Assembly (NCBI GenBank): GCA_030681895.1
Contig: JAUXRI010000316.1
Span: forward strand, 38,910-102,909
Origin: Myxococcales bacterium
GTDB lineage: Bacteria; Myxococcota; Myxococcia; Myxococcales; Myxococcaceae
DNA length: 64,000 nt
Direction: 5' to 3'
Below, piece by piece: positions 24,007 through 33,070 of this stretch. The position numbers were made by a program, and so were the translations under genes. The stretch's first letter is position 1. Each line of letters starts with the position of its first letter. Below the pieces are notes generated by a model. It searched no databases. It was given only the letters and a program-made list of their open reading frames with translations, and had not been told where the DNA came from.

Positions 24007-26577
24007 ATGAAGGACACGATGCTCCCCCGCACCAGCCTTCACCTCGCGCTGTTCTTCGCGCTGATCACCGCCGCGTGTACGTGCGGCCCCCGCAAGCCCA
24101 TCAACGACACGCTCAAGAAAGAGGGCGAGGTCTGCTCCAGCGACGACAATTGCGAGACGGGCCTGTGTGACGGCGTCGTGCAGGCGTTGTGCGTGCGCAA
24201 GTGTTCGAGCACCTGCAAGACCGAAGAGGTCTGCACGCAGCTGACGCCCGGCCGCTTCAGCTGCCAGCCCGACCAACGCAAGCTCTGCCAGGCGTGCCTC
24301 ATCGACAGCGACTGCCCGTACCCGGCTGACAAGTGCATCGTGGTGAACAGCGAGCGCGTGTGTGGCCGCGACTGTGCGTTCGACCAGTCGTGTCCCACTG
24401 GCTACGTGTGCGTGAACGGGCGTGGCTCCGACGGCATGTCGAAGGTGCAGCAGTGTTCTCCGATGGTGGCGAGCTGCGCGTGTCTGGCGCGTGGAGACCT
24501 GATGCAGCCGTGCTCGAACGCGACCGACGCGGGCGTCTGCATCGGCGTCAAGACGTGCGACCTCGTGAACAACGGCATCTCGTGCAACGCGCCGGTGCCG
24601 CTGCCCGAGGCGTGCAACGGCAAAGATGACAACTGCGACGGCCAGGTGGACGAAGGCGCGTCGGTGGTGACCTGCGGCGTCGGCGCCTGTCGGCGCACCG
24701 TCAACACCTGCACCGATGGCGGCATCACCATGTGCGCGCCGGGAGCCCCCATCACCGAGCTCTGCAACAACGTCGACGACGACTGTGATGGCAACGTCGA
24801 CAACGGCTTCCCCATCGACAACGACGTGAACAACTGTGGCGGCTGCGGCGTGGTGTGCAACCTGCCGAACGCGACGCCGACGTGCTCGAACCGGACCTGC
24901 CGCGTGCAGACCTGCAATGCCGGCTTCGCGAACTGCGACGGGCTCGACCCGAATGGCTGTGAAGTCGAGACGGCCAGCAACGCGATGAACTGCGGCGGCT
25001 GCGGCAACTCGTGCACACGGGCGAACTCGGTCGGCACCTGCGCCAACGGCATGTGCAGCTTCGTCTGCGCGGCCGGGTTCTACGACTTGAACAACGACCC
25101 GACGGACGGCTGCGAGTACGCGTGTACGTTCACCTCGGCGACCGACCTGCCTGACTTGAGCTTCGTCGACGCGAACTGTGACGGCATCGATGGAGAGTTG
25201 AACAACGGCATCTTCGTCTCTGCCAGCGGCGTCGACACGGCGGTCGGCTCGCGCGCGGCTCCGAAACGAACGCTCGCGGCGGCGGTGACGGCCGTCGTCA
25301 CGGGAGGGAAGCGTGACCTCTACATCGCGGCTGGCACCTACTCGGGCTCGCTCACGCTGGCAGGGGTCTCGGGCCTCAACGTGGCGGGCGCGTACCACCC
25401 CACCACCTGGCAGCGTGCAACGACGAATCAGGTCATCGTGCAGGGCGGAGCGAAGGCGCTCGAGCTCGACTTCGCCAATGACGTGCTGGTGCAGTCGATT
25501 CGTTTCGAGGGCGGGGTGGGCAACCCGTCGGCGTACGGAGCCTTCATCAAGGACTCGGCAAACGTGCAGCTTCAGGCGCTCGAGCTTCGCGCGGGCAACG
25601 GCGCTCCAGGCCAGGATGGGCTTGTCGGCGACCCCGGCACGCCTGGTGGCGCGGGCGGCGCAGGCCGGAGCGGCTGTGGTGGCCTCGTGGGCAGCAACCC
25701 TGGATCGTGCATCGTCTGGGGTAGTTGCACCTCTCCCGCAGCAGGCACGGGCGGCACGAGCGCGTGCGGCGGTCCTGGCGCGAACGGTGGCACGCCTGTC
25801 TTCGGCGCCAGCAGCGGCGCAGGAGCAGGCGGCAGCATGGCGACGAACGGCGGCGCGGGTGGGGTCGGTGTCGGTGGGCAGATTGGGCGGGGCCCGGCGC
25901 CCAACGCGCACAACGGCCAGCAAGGGCCCGATGGCACGCCAGGCTCCTCTGGTGCGGGCGGCGCGCAAGGCACGTTCGCCACATCGGGCTACCTCGTGAA
26001 CCCGGGCCTTCCCGGGACGGCTGGGACCAACGCGCGAGGTGGTGGCGGCGGGGGCGGCGGCTGCGGTGGCTTCGAGTCCGTGTCGGGCTGTGAGAGCTTC
26101 GGAAGCGGAGGTGGTGGCGGGGGGGGTGGTGGCTGTGGTGCTCCCGGTGGCCGAGGTGGGCTCGGTGGAGGAGCAAGCATTGGGGTGTTCCTCTCGAACT
26201 CGCAGGTCACGGCCCGCAACGTCGTCGTCGCGGCGGCCACTGGCGGGCGTGGTGGCAATGGTGGCGCGGGCGGCCCTGGCGGCACTGCGGGACCGGGTGG
26301 CCCCTCTCCGTACGGCGGCAACGACCCACTCAACGGCGGCAAGGGCCAGGGCTCGGGCTGCGTTGGCGGCGTCGGCGGAGCAGGCGGCACGGGTGGTTCC
26401 GGAGGCCACGGAGGTGGTGGTTCCGGAGGCGCGTCGTACGGCCTCGTTCGCAACATGGCGTCGTCGTGGACTTCGTCTGGCTCCTCACTCATCACAACGG
26501 GCACTGCAGGCGTGGGCGGCACCTCGCCAGGCAACCCCGGCCAGGCCGGAGCGCAGGGCACTCAGTTCGTGTACTGA
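24007..26577 (+). CDS. MopE-like Cys-rich lipoprotein with Gly-rich C-terminal half
   Basis: The 857-aa protein starts with a lipoprotein signal (FFALITAACTC). Residues about 25-390 are dense in Cys. They contain two copies of the MopE-type putative metal-binding unit (CNGKDDNCDGQVDEG and CNNVDDDCDGNVDNG) and several GGCG..C repeats (NCGGCGVVC, NCGGCGNSC). A short beta-helix-like segment (about 420-520) leads into a long Gly-rich stretch (about 535-850) of GGAGG, PGTPGG and GGGGG runs. MopE of methanotrophs binds copper; here the repeats more likely bind calcium or simply stabilise a surface protein. The start is ATG 24007; ATG 24019 is an alternative. Confidence 0.85.
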   Translation: MKDTMLPRTSLHLALFFALITAACTCGPRKPINDTLKKEGEVCSSDDNCETGLCDGVVQALCVRKCSSTCKTEEVCTQLTPGRFSCQPDQRKLCQACLIDSDCPYPADKCIVVNSERVCGRDCAFDQSCPTGYVCVNGRGSDGMSKVQQCSPMVASCACLARGDLMQPCSNATDAGVCIGVKTCDLVNNGISCNAPVPLPEACNGKDDNCDGQVDEGASVVTCGVGACRRTVNTCTDGGITMCAPGAPITELCNNVDDDCDGNVDNGFPIDNDVNNCGGCGVVCNLPNATPTCSNRTCRVQTCNAGFANCDGLDPNGCEVETASNAMNCGGCGNSCTRANSVGTCANGMCSFVCAAGFYDLNNDPTDGCEYACTFTSATDLPDLSFVDANCDGIDGELNNGIFVSASGVDTAVGSRAAPKRTLAAAVTAVVTGGKRDLYIAAGTYSGSLTLAGVSGLNVAGAYHPTTWQRATTNQVIVQGGAKALELDFANDVLVQSIRFEGGVGNPSAYGAFIKDSANVQLQALELRAGNGAPGQDGLVGDPGTPGGAGGAGRSGCGGLVGSNPGSCIVWGSCTSPAAGTGGTSACGGPGANGGTPVFGASSGAGAGGSMATNGGAGGVGVGGQIGRGPAPNAHNGQQGPDGTPGSSGAGGAQGTFATSGYLVNPGLPGTAGTNARGGGGGGGGCGGFESVSGCESFGSGGGGGGGGGCGAPGGRGGLGGGASIGVFLSNSQVTARNVVVAAATGGRGGNGGAGGPGGTAGPGGPSPYGGNDPLNGGKGQGSGCVGGVGGAGGTGGSGGHGGGGSGGASYGLVRNMASSWTSSGSSLITTGTAGVGGTSPGNPGQAGAQGTQFVY

Positions 26578-26616
26578 GGTGCCGGGCGGGCGTGCATGGC
26601 GTGTTAGGTGATCGCG

Positions 26617-28320
26617 ATGCGAACTTCTGCGTTCCTCGGAGCCCTCCTCTTCGTGGCATGCCCGGAACCCATTGGTGATCGGTGCGGTGACGCCCTTCCT
26701 CCATGCCCCGGCACGGACATGTGTGTGTCTGGTAGGTGCCGTCCCGCGAGTACTTCTGGAGGCTCGGCTGGTGGGAGTTCAGTTGGTGGCGGCTCGTCTG
26801 GCGGCGGCTCGTCTGGTGGCGGCTCGACTGGTGGCGGCTCGTCGGGTGGCGGCTCAGTTGGCGGCGGCTCGGTTGGCGGCGGCTCTGTTGGTGGCGGCTC
26901 TGTTGGTGGCGGCTCGGTTGGTGGCGGCTCAGCGGGTGGCGGCTCAGGCGGTGGGATCCCAGCTGACGGAGGACTCGACGCAGGTCGCCTCCTCGTGGTG
27001 GTCGAACAGCAGCTCCATCTCCAGACGAACGGCGTCGTTACTGGTGTCGCCCGCGACGGAGAGGTCGTCAGCGCGCTCTTCGCTCTCAGCGACGGAGGCC
27101 TGAGTCAACTCTCGATGGCCAGCGACGGAGGAGGAGAGTTCGTGGCGGAGCATGCTCCGAGCGGTCCGTGGATGGCCAAGTTGGCTGTCCCAGGCTCAAT
27201 CGACACCTATTTCGAGGTCACTGGCGATCGCTCCGATCTATCGACAGTCGTCATGCGGGGTCGGGCCGGAGCCAGGCTTCCGGCGAACGCGACCTTCGCC
27301 TTTTCCCTCATGGTCCAGCCGTGGGACCCAGCAGGCTTCGTTCAGGTGACCTCCCAGAGCGCAGGGAGCAGATTCGACTTCTTCTTCAACGCAACAACCG
27401 GAACGACGTATCTCAGCGGATCACTGCAACCCACTGGCGCCGTTGGCGGACCTATTCGGTCAACCGATGAGCTGCGCATCTCACAATTCGCAGTGACGGC
27501 CACACTTCCGGGTCCTGGTGAATTCTTCACAATCACCGGGAGTGCTGCGGTGACCAGCTTCTTGATTCCAGGCGATGTTCTCACCACGACGCTCCTTCCG
27601 CTTTCCGTCACGACGGACGCCAGAATTCAGCTTGATGCTGGACTCTTCCAGTCAGCACCATCCACGCCCGCTTCTCGCTGCGCGCTTCAAGTGCACGAAG
27701 AGACCGCTGGGGTCCGGACTGCGAACGCGCCATTCATTGCGACCGGGTTCTGGTCGCCAGCGAGCCTCTCAATCGACGTGAACATTCCGTACCCGCCAGG
27801 GGCGAGGCTCGCCTCGAGCGTGGGTTGCGCTCGAAGCCTCCTCTCTCCTCTTCCTCTCTCCGATGGCGGTGCGGAGCGCATCGCTGACGGCGGCGTGGCC
27901 CAAGCGGGTCTGTTCGTGTGGATCACGGCCGTCGACCATCTCAGTCTGGACGGTGGTCTCGTGAGTGTCCCGTCGCCCGATGTGCCGCGAGCAATCCAGA
28001 TCGATGGGAGTCCTTCTCCGGGCGTCGTTTCGGGGAGTCCGTGGATTTCCTGGACCGCTCCATTGAACCGAACGCCTCGTCGATACGAGGTCGTCATTCA
28101 GCGTCTCGTTCGGCCAATCAACTACCCAGACCCGGTCGCACGACTTCATACCTTCAACACTCAAGTACGCGTCCCACCCGGCATCTTGATTCCAGGGGAG
28201 CGCTACGCCTTCGAGGTGTCGGCGATCTTCTCCGGACCGCCAGATCCCCAGAGGCCGTTTCGCGAAGTGCTGCCCTTTGCTTCTGCGCCCGATCAATCAG
28301 CGATCGTCGTCGTTCGCTGA
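26617..28320 (+). CDS. Lipoprotein with Gly/Ser stalk
   Basis: The 567-aa product has a short signal with the lipobox FVAC, a small Cys-rich knot (CGDALPPCPGTDMCVSGRC), then a stalk of pentapeptide repeats (VGGGS, SGGGS, TGGGS) from about residue 56 to 110, and a long globular region beginning VVVEQQLHLQTNG. The stalk would hold the globular part away from the membrane. The globular part is beta-rich with a fibronectin-like end (ISWTAPLNRTPRRYEVVIQR). No enzyme motif seen. Its codons are less G/C-biased than most genes here. Confidence 0.82.
   Translation: MRTSAFLGALLFVACPEPIGDRCGDALPPCPGTDMCVSGRCRPASTSGGSAGGSSVGGGSSGGGSSGGGSTGGGSSGGGSVGGGSVGGGSVGGGSVGGGSVGGGSAGGGSGGGIPADGGLDAGRLLVVVEQQLHLQTNGVVTGVARDGEVVSALFALSDGGLSQLSMASDGGGEFVAEHAPSGPWMAKLAVPGSIDTYFEVTGDRSDLSTVVMRGRAGARLPANATFAFSLMVQPWDPAGFVQVTSQSAGSRFDFFFNATTGTTYLSGSLQPTGAVGGPIRSTDELRISQFAVTATLPGPGEFFTITGSAAVTSFLIPGDVLTTTLLPLSVTTDARIQLDAGLFQSAPSTPASRCALQVHEETAGVRTANAPFIATGFWSPASLSIDVNIPYPPGARLASSVGCARSLLSPLPLSDGGAERIADGGVAQAGLFVWITAVDHLSLDGGLVSVPSPDVPRAIQIDGSPSPGVVSGSPWISWTAPLNRTPRRYEVVIQRLVRPINYPDPVARLHTFNTQVRVPPGILIPGERYAFEVSAIFSGPPDPQRPFREVLPFASAPDQSAIVVVR
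26782..26946 (+). repeat. 15-bp tandem repeat coding for xGGGS
   Basis: Eleven 15-bp units read VGGGS, SGGGS, TGGGS or AGGGS; five consecutive central VGGGS units differ only at synonymous positions. Slippage in such a tract could change stalk length without shifting the frame. Confidence 0.9.
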
Positions 28321-28329
28321 GATGCCGCG

Positions 28330-29301
28330 TTACTCCTTCGGCAACGCACGCAGCACAGCCTTGCCGTCCTTGATGACGACCTTGAACTCCACGCTTTTCG
28401 CGTTGTGCTGCTTCATCAGCGTCGGCACCTGCGAGCGCAGCGTTGTGGCAACCGACGACAGCGACAGCTTCGAGGTGTCTTCTCCGCAGCGCTTCTTCGC
28501 CATCACGTACGCGTCGTAGATGGCCTTGATCTTCTGCTCGTTCAGCCCGCCCTCGGAGCCGACGGGCGCGGGCGGCCGCGATGGCGCTCCAGCAGGCTTG
28601 AGCGCGGGGTTCGCGCCGGTCACCGCGGGCTTGAACGCCGCGTTCGCGCCCGTCACCGCAGGCCGTGCGCCAGTACCGAGCGGCGACGTGATGGCCGGGA
28701 GCGAGCCGGTGGTGCGCCCGCCAACGGCAGGCGACACGGTCGGCACGAGCGGCGCGACGTTCGGAATCAGTGGCGCAATCCCCGGAGGCGCTTTGGGCTT
28801 CTCGACCGCAGCGCTCGCCGCCGCCATCGCTCCGGCCAGGTCGCCGTCATCGGAGTCGAGGTCGCTCAGGTCGAGGTCTTCGTCGATGTGCAGGTCGTCG
28901 AGCCCGTCGCTCTTCTTCGCGCCGTTGCTCCGCTGCTTCTTCTGCTCGTTGTGGCGGCGTGCCTTGAAGAGGTCGCGCTTGTAGGTGCCGTTCTCGATCT
29001 CCATGAGCGTGCGCTCCCAGAGCCGCTCGAAGGTCGTCACCCGTTGCTGCAGGTTCTGAATGCGGAACTTCACGGGCGTCGAGTTGATGAAGGTGTTGCG
29101 GAGCGCCGCCACGCGCTTCTTGAGGTCGTTGTGCTTGATGGTCGGCGGGCGCCGCTCCATGCCTAGAAAGTACTGCTCGTAGGCTGCCGCGAGCTCCATC
29201 AGGTCGACCTCGACGCCGGCGCACTCCTTCGCGGCGCCCTCGGCGTCTCCGATCTTCGATCCCGAGGTGCGCCCACCGGTGTTGTTCAAGGCTGACGGCA
29301 C
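28330..29301 (-). CDS. MXAN_5187-like conserved myxobacterial protein
   Basis: The 323-aa protein has an N-terminal helical region with AAAYEQYFLGMERRPPT and KRVAALRN, a charged acidic stretch (DLDLSDLDSDDGDL), a Pro/Ala/Thr-rich linker containing repeats like AAFKPAVTGANPA, and a C-terminal domain of about 75 residues (KIKAIYDAYVMAKKRCGE ... VEFKVVIKDGKAVLRAL). The N- and C-terminal parts match my memory of proteins annotated as MXAN_5187 domain-containing in myxobacteria, where the function is not known. No signal peptide; probably cytoplasmic. It converges with the stalk lipoprotein gene. Confidence 0.75.
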   Translation of the reverse strand: MPSALNNTGGRTSGSKIGDAEGAAKECAGVEVDLMELAAAYEQYFLGMERRPPTIKHNDLKKRVAALRNTFINSTPVKFRIQNLQQRVTTFERLWERTLMEIENGTYKRDLFKARRHNEQKKQRSNGAKKSDGLDDLHIDEDLDLSDLDSDDGDLAGAMAAASAAVEKPKAPPGIAPLIPNVAPLVPTVSPAVGGRTTGSLPAITSPLGTGARPAVTGANAAFKPAVTGANPALKPAGAPSRPPAPVGSEGGLNEQKIKAIYDAYVMAKKRCGEDTSKLSLSSVATTLRSQVPTLMKQHNAKSVEFKVVIKDGKAVLRALPKE

Positions 29302-29379
29302 GAGGCGCAGCCTAGCTCAAGCCGTGAGCCCGAAGGCGAGATCAACGGCTCCATGGGCGTCAGGTCTCTGACGATTCGG

Positions 29380-30843
29380 TCAGGCGGCGGTCAGCAGGGC
29401 CAGGTCGGCCTTCGGCTCGGCGGCGCGGCGACGAAGCCCGTGCACGACGATGAAGGCGCCCAGCGAGAACATGACCAGCGAGATGAACTGGCTGATCGAG
29501 ATGTTGTACCAGGCGGTGTCGGGCACCACGCTGGCCAGCGCGTCGAGGCCGTTCGACTTCAGCAGGCCGTTGAGCGTGCCGCGCTCGCGGTCGCCGCGGA
29601 AGAGCTCCACCGACGTGCGGAGAATCGCGTAGCCCATCAGCCACATGCCGAAGATCTGCCCGTGGAAGCGGCGCCAGCGGCGCACCGTCAGCAACGCGGC
29701 GAACATCACCATCTGGCCGAACGACTCGTACAGCTGCGTCGGGTGAAGGCCCAGCGTGTGGTCGTGGTCGCGCACCCACGAGCTGATCTGCACCGCGTCG
29801 GGCACCATCTGCTGAAACACCTCGCCGGTCTTCTCGAGCACGTAGCGGCCGTCGTCGGCCATCGAGCTCCACGCGAGGCTGGCCGTGTCGCCGGTGGTGC
29901 CGACCAGCGTCTGCGTCGAATGCGCTCCCGGGAAGTGCACCTGGAACGGAGCGTCGGGGTGCGCCACCTTGCCCCAGCAGCAGCCGGCCGAGAAGCAGCC
30001 GAGACGCCCGAACGCCTGACCCAGCGACACCGTGGGAATCGCGAGGTCGGCCAGACGCATGAACTCGATGTCGTTGCGAACGCAGTACCAGACCGACGCG
30101 AGCGAGGCGCCGATGAGGCCGCCGTAGAAGACGAGGCCACCGCCGAGCATGTCGGTCACGCCCGTGAAGCCGCCGCCCATCAGCAACGAGAGCCCGATGC
30201 GGCCGCCCACCATCACGTAGACGAACCACTGGCCGGCGTTCTCGACGACCTTCGTGGCGAGGTCCTTCGTCAGCCTGCTGCGAAACGCGATGGCGAGCAC
30301 GAGCACGGCCAGCACGATGAGGTCGAGCACCGTCGCGTACGCCTCGGCCGGCTTGCGCGAGATGTAGTCCTTCCAGTTCACCAGCACGAAGAGTTCACGG
30401 CTGCCGACGATGCCGCCGACGAAGACCGAGAACGCGAGGTCCATGATCTGATCTCGCCGCTTCACGCCGACCTCACCGGGCCACTCGCGACGGGCCAGGT
30501 ACGAAGCGACGGTCACGGCCGAGAGGAAGCCAGCGCCGAGCATGATGCCGTAGGTGTGGAGCGGCACGCCCTCGTTCTTGCCCTTGCCCAGCATCGGCAC
30601 CACGAGGTCGGTCGCGTAGAAGATGCCGAACGCGGCGAGCACCACGCCGATGACGCCGTACATGAGCGCGCGGTCACGCCGTTGGTTCGGCGTCGCAGGG
30701 AGCTCCTTGCCGTTCTCGTCGACGCCTCCTGCGTTTCGCCAGCCAGACCACGCGGAGTACACGACGAGGCCGAGCGCGATGATGAACAGCAGCACGCGTG
30801 AGCCATCGGTGTCGAAGCGGAACTTGTAGAGGACGGGCAGCAT
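29380..30843 (-). CDS. lgt: Prolipoprotein diacylglyceryl transferase
   Basis: Lgt transfers diacylglycerol from phosphatidylglycerol to the lipobox Cys of prelipoproteins in the inner membrane, the first step for the many lipoproteins encoded here. The protein has several membrane helices and the family signature region GQAFGRLGCFSAGCCWG, followed by LHPTQLYES. Two things are unusual. The 487-aa length exceeds the roughly 270-aa E. coli enzyme because of an N-terminal extension of about 90 residues with two extra membrane helices. The E. coli motif H103-GGL is replaced by VFYGGL, and GRxGNF by GRLGCF. These changes fit a subfamily I believe is common outside Enterobacteria. Confidence 0.88.
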   Translation of the reverse strand: MLPVLYKFRFDTDGSRVLLFIIALGLVVYSAWSGWRNAGGVDENGKELPATPNQRRDRALMYGVIGVVLAAFGIFYATDLVVPMLGKGKNEGVPLHTYGIMLGAGFLSAVTVASYLARREWPGEVGVKRRDQIMDLAFSVFVGGIVGSRELFVLVNWKDYISRKPAEAYATVLDLIVLAVLVLAIAFRSRLTKDLATKVVENAGQWFVYVMVGGRIGLSLLMGGGFTGVTDMLGGGLVFYGGLIGASLASVWYCVRNDIEFMRLADLAIPTVSLGQAFGRLGCFSAGCCWGKVAHPDAPFQVHFPGAHSTQTLVGTTGDTASLAWSSMADDGRYVLEKTGEVFQQMVPDAVQISSWVRDHDHTLGLHPTQLYESFGQMVMFAALLTVRRWRRFHGQIFGMWLMGYAILRTSVELFRGDRERGTLNGLLKSNGLDALASVVPDTAWYNISISQFISLVMFSLGAFIVVHGLRRRAAEPKADLALLTAA

Positions 30844-30921
30844 GGTCGGCGGGAGTACCGTGCGCCGCAGGCTGCCGCAACCGACGATTCCCTCCTTCGG
30901 TCAGGGAGCGCGTGAGCCCTG

Positions 30922-32448
30922 ATGCTATGGCTCCGCGCCGTGGCAGCGCACACCCCCTGGCCGTGGAGGCTCCTCGCGCTCAGCCTCGCCGCCGTGGCGA
31001 TGCTGCCGCTGCGCCACGAGTTCCCGCCCATCACCGACTTCGCCGAGCACGCGGCCACCATCGCGACGCTCGAGGACCTGTGGCGCCACGGGCCACTCGA
31101 GGGCTGGTACCAGACGGACTTCGTGCACACGCAGTACTGGTTGATGGCCGTGCTCGGCGCGCTGTTGGCTCCCGTGGTGGGAGGCGCGTCCACCGCGCTC
31201 AAGCTGCTGCTGATCAGCGCGTCGGTCGGGCTCGTCGCGTCGCTGCTTCGGCTCGCGAGAAACCTCGGGCTCGACGAACGTCTGGTGCTGGTCGCGGTGC
31301 CGCTGCTGTGGTCGCGCCCGTTCACCCTGGGCTTCGTGCCCTTCGTCATGGCCGCGCCGCTCGTGGTGCTCGCCCTCGCCGAGGTCGCTGCGGTGGAGCG
31401 CCCCCCACCGCGCCGCCTCGGGCTCATCGGGCTGCTCTCGGTCGCGACGTTCTTCCTCAACCTCGCGTCGGTCGTGTGGTTGCTCGGCGCGGCCGTCGCG
31501 ATGAGCGCCGCGCGAGAGGTCACGCCGTCGACCTGGCGCACGTCGCTGCGGCCCGTCGTCATGCGCCTCAGCGGCGTGCTGGTGCTCTTGCCGCTGCTCG
31601 GTGCGTGGCTCGCCTTCAGCAGCGTCACCAACGTCGACGCGTCACGCTTCGCCGTATCGATGAAGGGGCAGTGGTGGTCGCCGCTCCACCTGCTGCGAGA
31701 CGCGCCGACGTGGCTGATGGACCGATGGAAGGGCGAGCTCGATGTCTGGTTGCTCATCGTGCTGCTCGTCGCCGTCGTCGCGCTCCTGGTCCCGCTTGGC
31801 GTGCGTGAGCCTGCACCGGGGCGTCGGGCGGCCCTCGCGTTGTGGGTGGCGACCGCGTCACTCACCCTCGTGTTGCCCTTCGAGCGAGGCTGGCTCTGGG
31901 GCCTGAGCACCCGGTTTCTGCCGCTGACGGTGATGCTGGCGCCGCTCGCGTTTTCATTCCGGCGCGGCGTCGTGCGTCACCTCGTCGTGGTGTGCTTCGT
32001 CGTGGTGGGGCTGATCAGCGCGTGGGACGTCGAGCGACACGTCGCGGCCGCGCAGGCGGAGCTCCAGGGCGTCTCGATTCTCCACGGCCTCCCGCCGGGC
32101 CGGCTGCTGCAGCTCACCTTCGACGACACCTCGTCAGTCCTCGAAGACTCGACGGTGAGTCACGCCTCGGCCTGGCATCGCGTGTGGAATCACGGCGCGA
32201 ACGAGCCGTCCTTCGTCGACCTGCCGCAGTCGGTGCTGCGTTACCGCGACGGCAAGGCGCCGTGGACGCGGCCCTGGCCGTGGGAGTTCTCGCCGCTGGA
32301 GTACGACAACGCACGCGAGGGGCCGCACCACGACTTCGTGCTCACGCGAGGGTCAGGCGTGTCGTTTCCTCCGGCGTCCGAGGTGGCCGGCCCGAGGTGG
32401 AGGCTGATCCGCGAGGCGGGGCCGTGGCGGCTGTGGGCGAAGGAGTGA
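30922..32448 (+). CDS. Polytopic membrane protein of unknown function
   Basis: The 508-aa protein has about ten hydrophobic segments, for example LLALSLAAVAMLPL, LLLISASVGLVASLLRLA and LLIVLLVAVVALLVPLGV. A soluble C-terminal part of about 120 residues (from WDVERHVAAAQAELQG) would lie outside the membrane. An early acidic pair in ITDFAEHAA resembles the first loop of GT-C type glycosyltransferases, which use a lipid-linked sugar, but the similarity is weak. The gene is divergent from lgt and stands alone. Confidence 0.8.
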   Translation: MLWLRAVAAHTPWPWRLLALSLAAVAMLPLRHEFPPITDFAEHAATIATLEDLWRHGPLEGWYQTDFVHTQYWLMAVLGALLAPVVGGASTALKLLLISASVGLVASLLRLARNLGLDERLVLVAVPLLWSRPFTLGFVPFVMAAPLVVLALAEVAAVERPPPRRLGLIGLLSVATFFLNLASVVWLLGAAVAMSAAREVTPSTWRTSLRPVVMRLSGVLVLLPLLGAWLAFSSVTNVDASRFAVSMKGQWWSPLHLLRDAPTWLMDRWKGELDVWLLIVLLVAVVALLVPLGVREPAPGRRAALALWVATASLTLVLPFERGWLWGLSTRFLPLTVMLAPLAFSFRRGVVRHLVVVCFVVVGLISAWDVERHVAAAQAELQGVSILHGLPPGRLLQLTFDDTSSVLEDSTVSHASAWHRVWNHGANEPSFVDLPQSVLRYRDGKAPWTRPWPWEFSPLEYDNAREGPHHDFVLTRGSGVSFPPASEVAGPRWRLIREAGPWRLWAKE

Positions 32449-32502
32449 CGAGCCGCTGCACGTAGCGCTTCCGGCCGCCGTTCTTGCCTGTACGATGCGC
32501 CC

Positions 32503-32844
32503 ATGAGCTTCGAGCGACAGCAGGCCCAGGCGTTGCGAATTCTCGAGGGCATCGAGGAGGGCACCATGAGCGCGGCCGATTCATTCGCGCTGGTGGAGGA
32601 CGCCGACCCGACGCTCATCTACCTCATCTTCACGTACCTGCGCCGGCGCTACGCCGACGACCCGAACGCCGACGCCGTCATCGGCCGGTTGGTCGCCGTC
32701 GTCGACAAACACCCGGTCGTCTCGAAGATGATGAAGGAAGGCCAGGCCGACCCGGTGGTCGCGTGGTTCGAGGACGAATACAAATACACGCAGCTGAGGC
32801 CGCGCGAGTTCATCGAGATCATCGTCGAGAAGCTCGAGGGCTGA
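32503..32844 (+). CDS. Small conserved-looking cytoplasmic protein
   Basis: The 113-aa protein is all-helical in appearance (SFERQQAQALRILEGIEEG ... LIYLIFTYLRRRYADDP), without signal peptide or Cys. The composition is balanced and codon use is strong, so I regard it as a real gene. Its stop is separated by 1 nt from the start of the Lys-rich protein, so the two are translated together. Confidence 0.8.
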   Translation: MSFERQQAQALRILEGIEEGTMSAADSFALVEDADPTLIYLIFTYLRRRYADDPNADAVIGRLVAVVDKHPVVSKMMKEGQADPVVAWFEDEYKYTQLRPREFIEIIVEKLEG

Positions 32845-32845
32845 C

Positions 32846-33067
32846 GTGGCGGCCCGCAAGCGGAAGGTGACGAAGAAGAAGCCAGCGCGCGCGGCGACGA
32901 AGAAGAAGACGAAGCAGGCCGCTCCGAAGAAGCGACGGGCACCGAAGGCGGCGCGACGTGCGGTGGCGAAGGTCGACCCCGACGCGACGATTCAAGTGCC
33001 CGTGGCCGAGGTGCTGGGCGACATCGAAGAGACGCTCGCGCTCGACCGGCTGCGCGAGGAGCGCTGA
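32846..33067 (+). CDS. Lys/Arg-rich histone H1-like small protein
   Basis: The 73-aa product starts at GTG 32846. About 45 N-terminal residues consist almost only of Lys, Arg and Ala (RKRKVTKKKPARAATKKK), like the tails of bacterial histone H1-like DNA-binding proteins. The remainder (DPDATIQVPVAEVLGDIEETLAL) is a short acidic helix. The basic tail should bind nucleic acid; the acidic end might bind its operon partner. Function inferred from composition only. Confidence 0.7.
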   Translation: MAARKRKVTKKKPARAATKKKTKQAAPKKRRAPKAARRAVAKVDPDATIQVPVAEVLGDIEETLALDRLREER

Positions 33068-33070
33068 ACC

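Noticed and set aside
23512..26409. A 965-codon minus-strand frame opposite the Cys-rich gene
   Set aside because: Arg/Ala-rich without any domain; the plus strand carries the clear MopE-like protein and the minus strand carries the DUF2252 gene in another frame.
26782..26946. Tandem repeats considered as a CRISPR or minisatellite
   Set aside because: 15-bp units without spacers, in frame, coding for a Gly/Ser stalk of a lipoprotein.
28405..29166. A 253-codon plus-strand frame
   Set aside because: Shadow of the MXAN_5187-like gene on the opposite strand.
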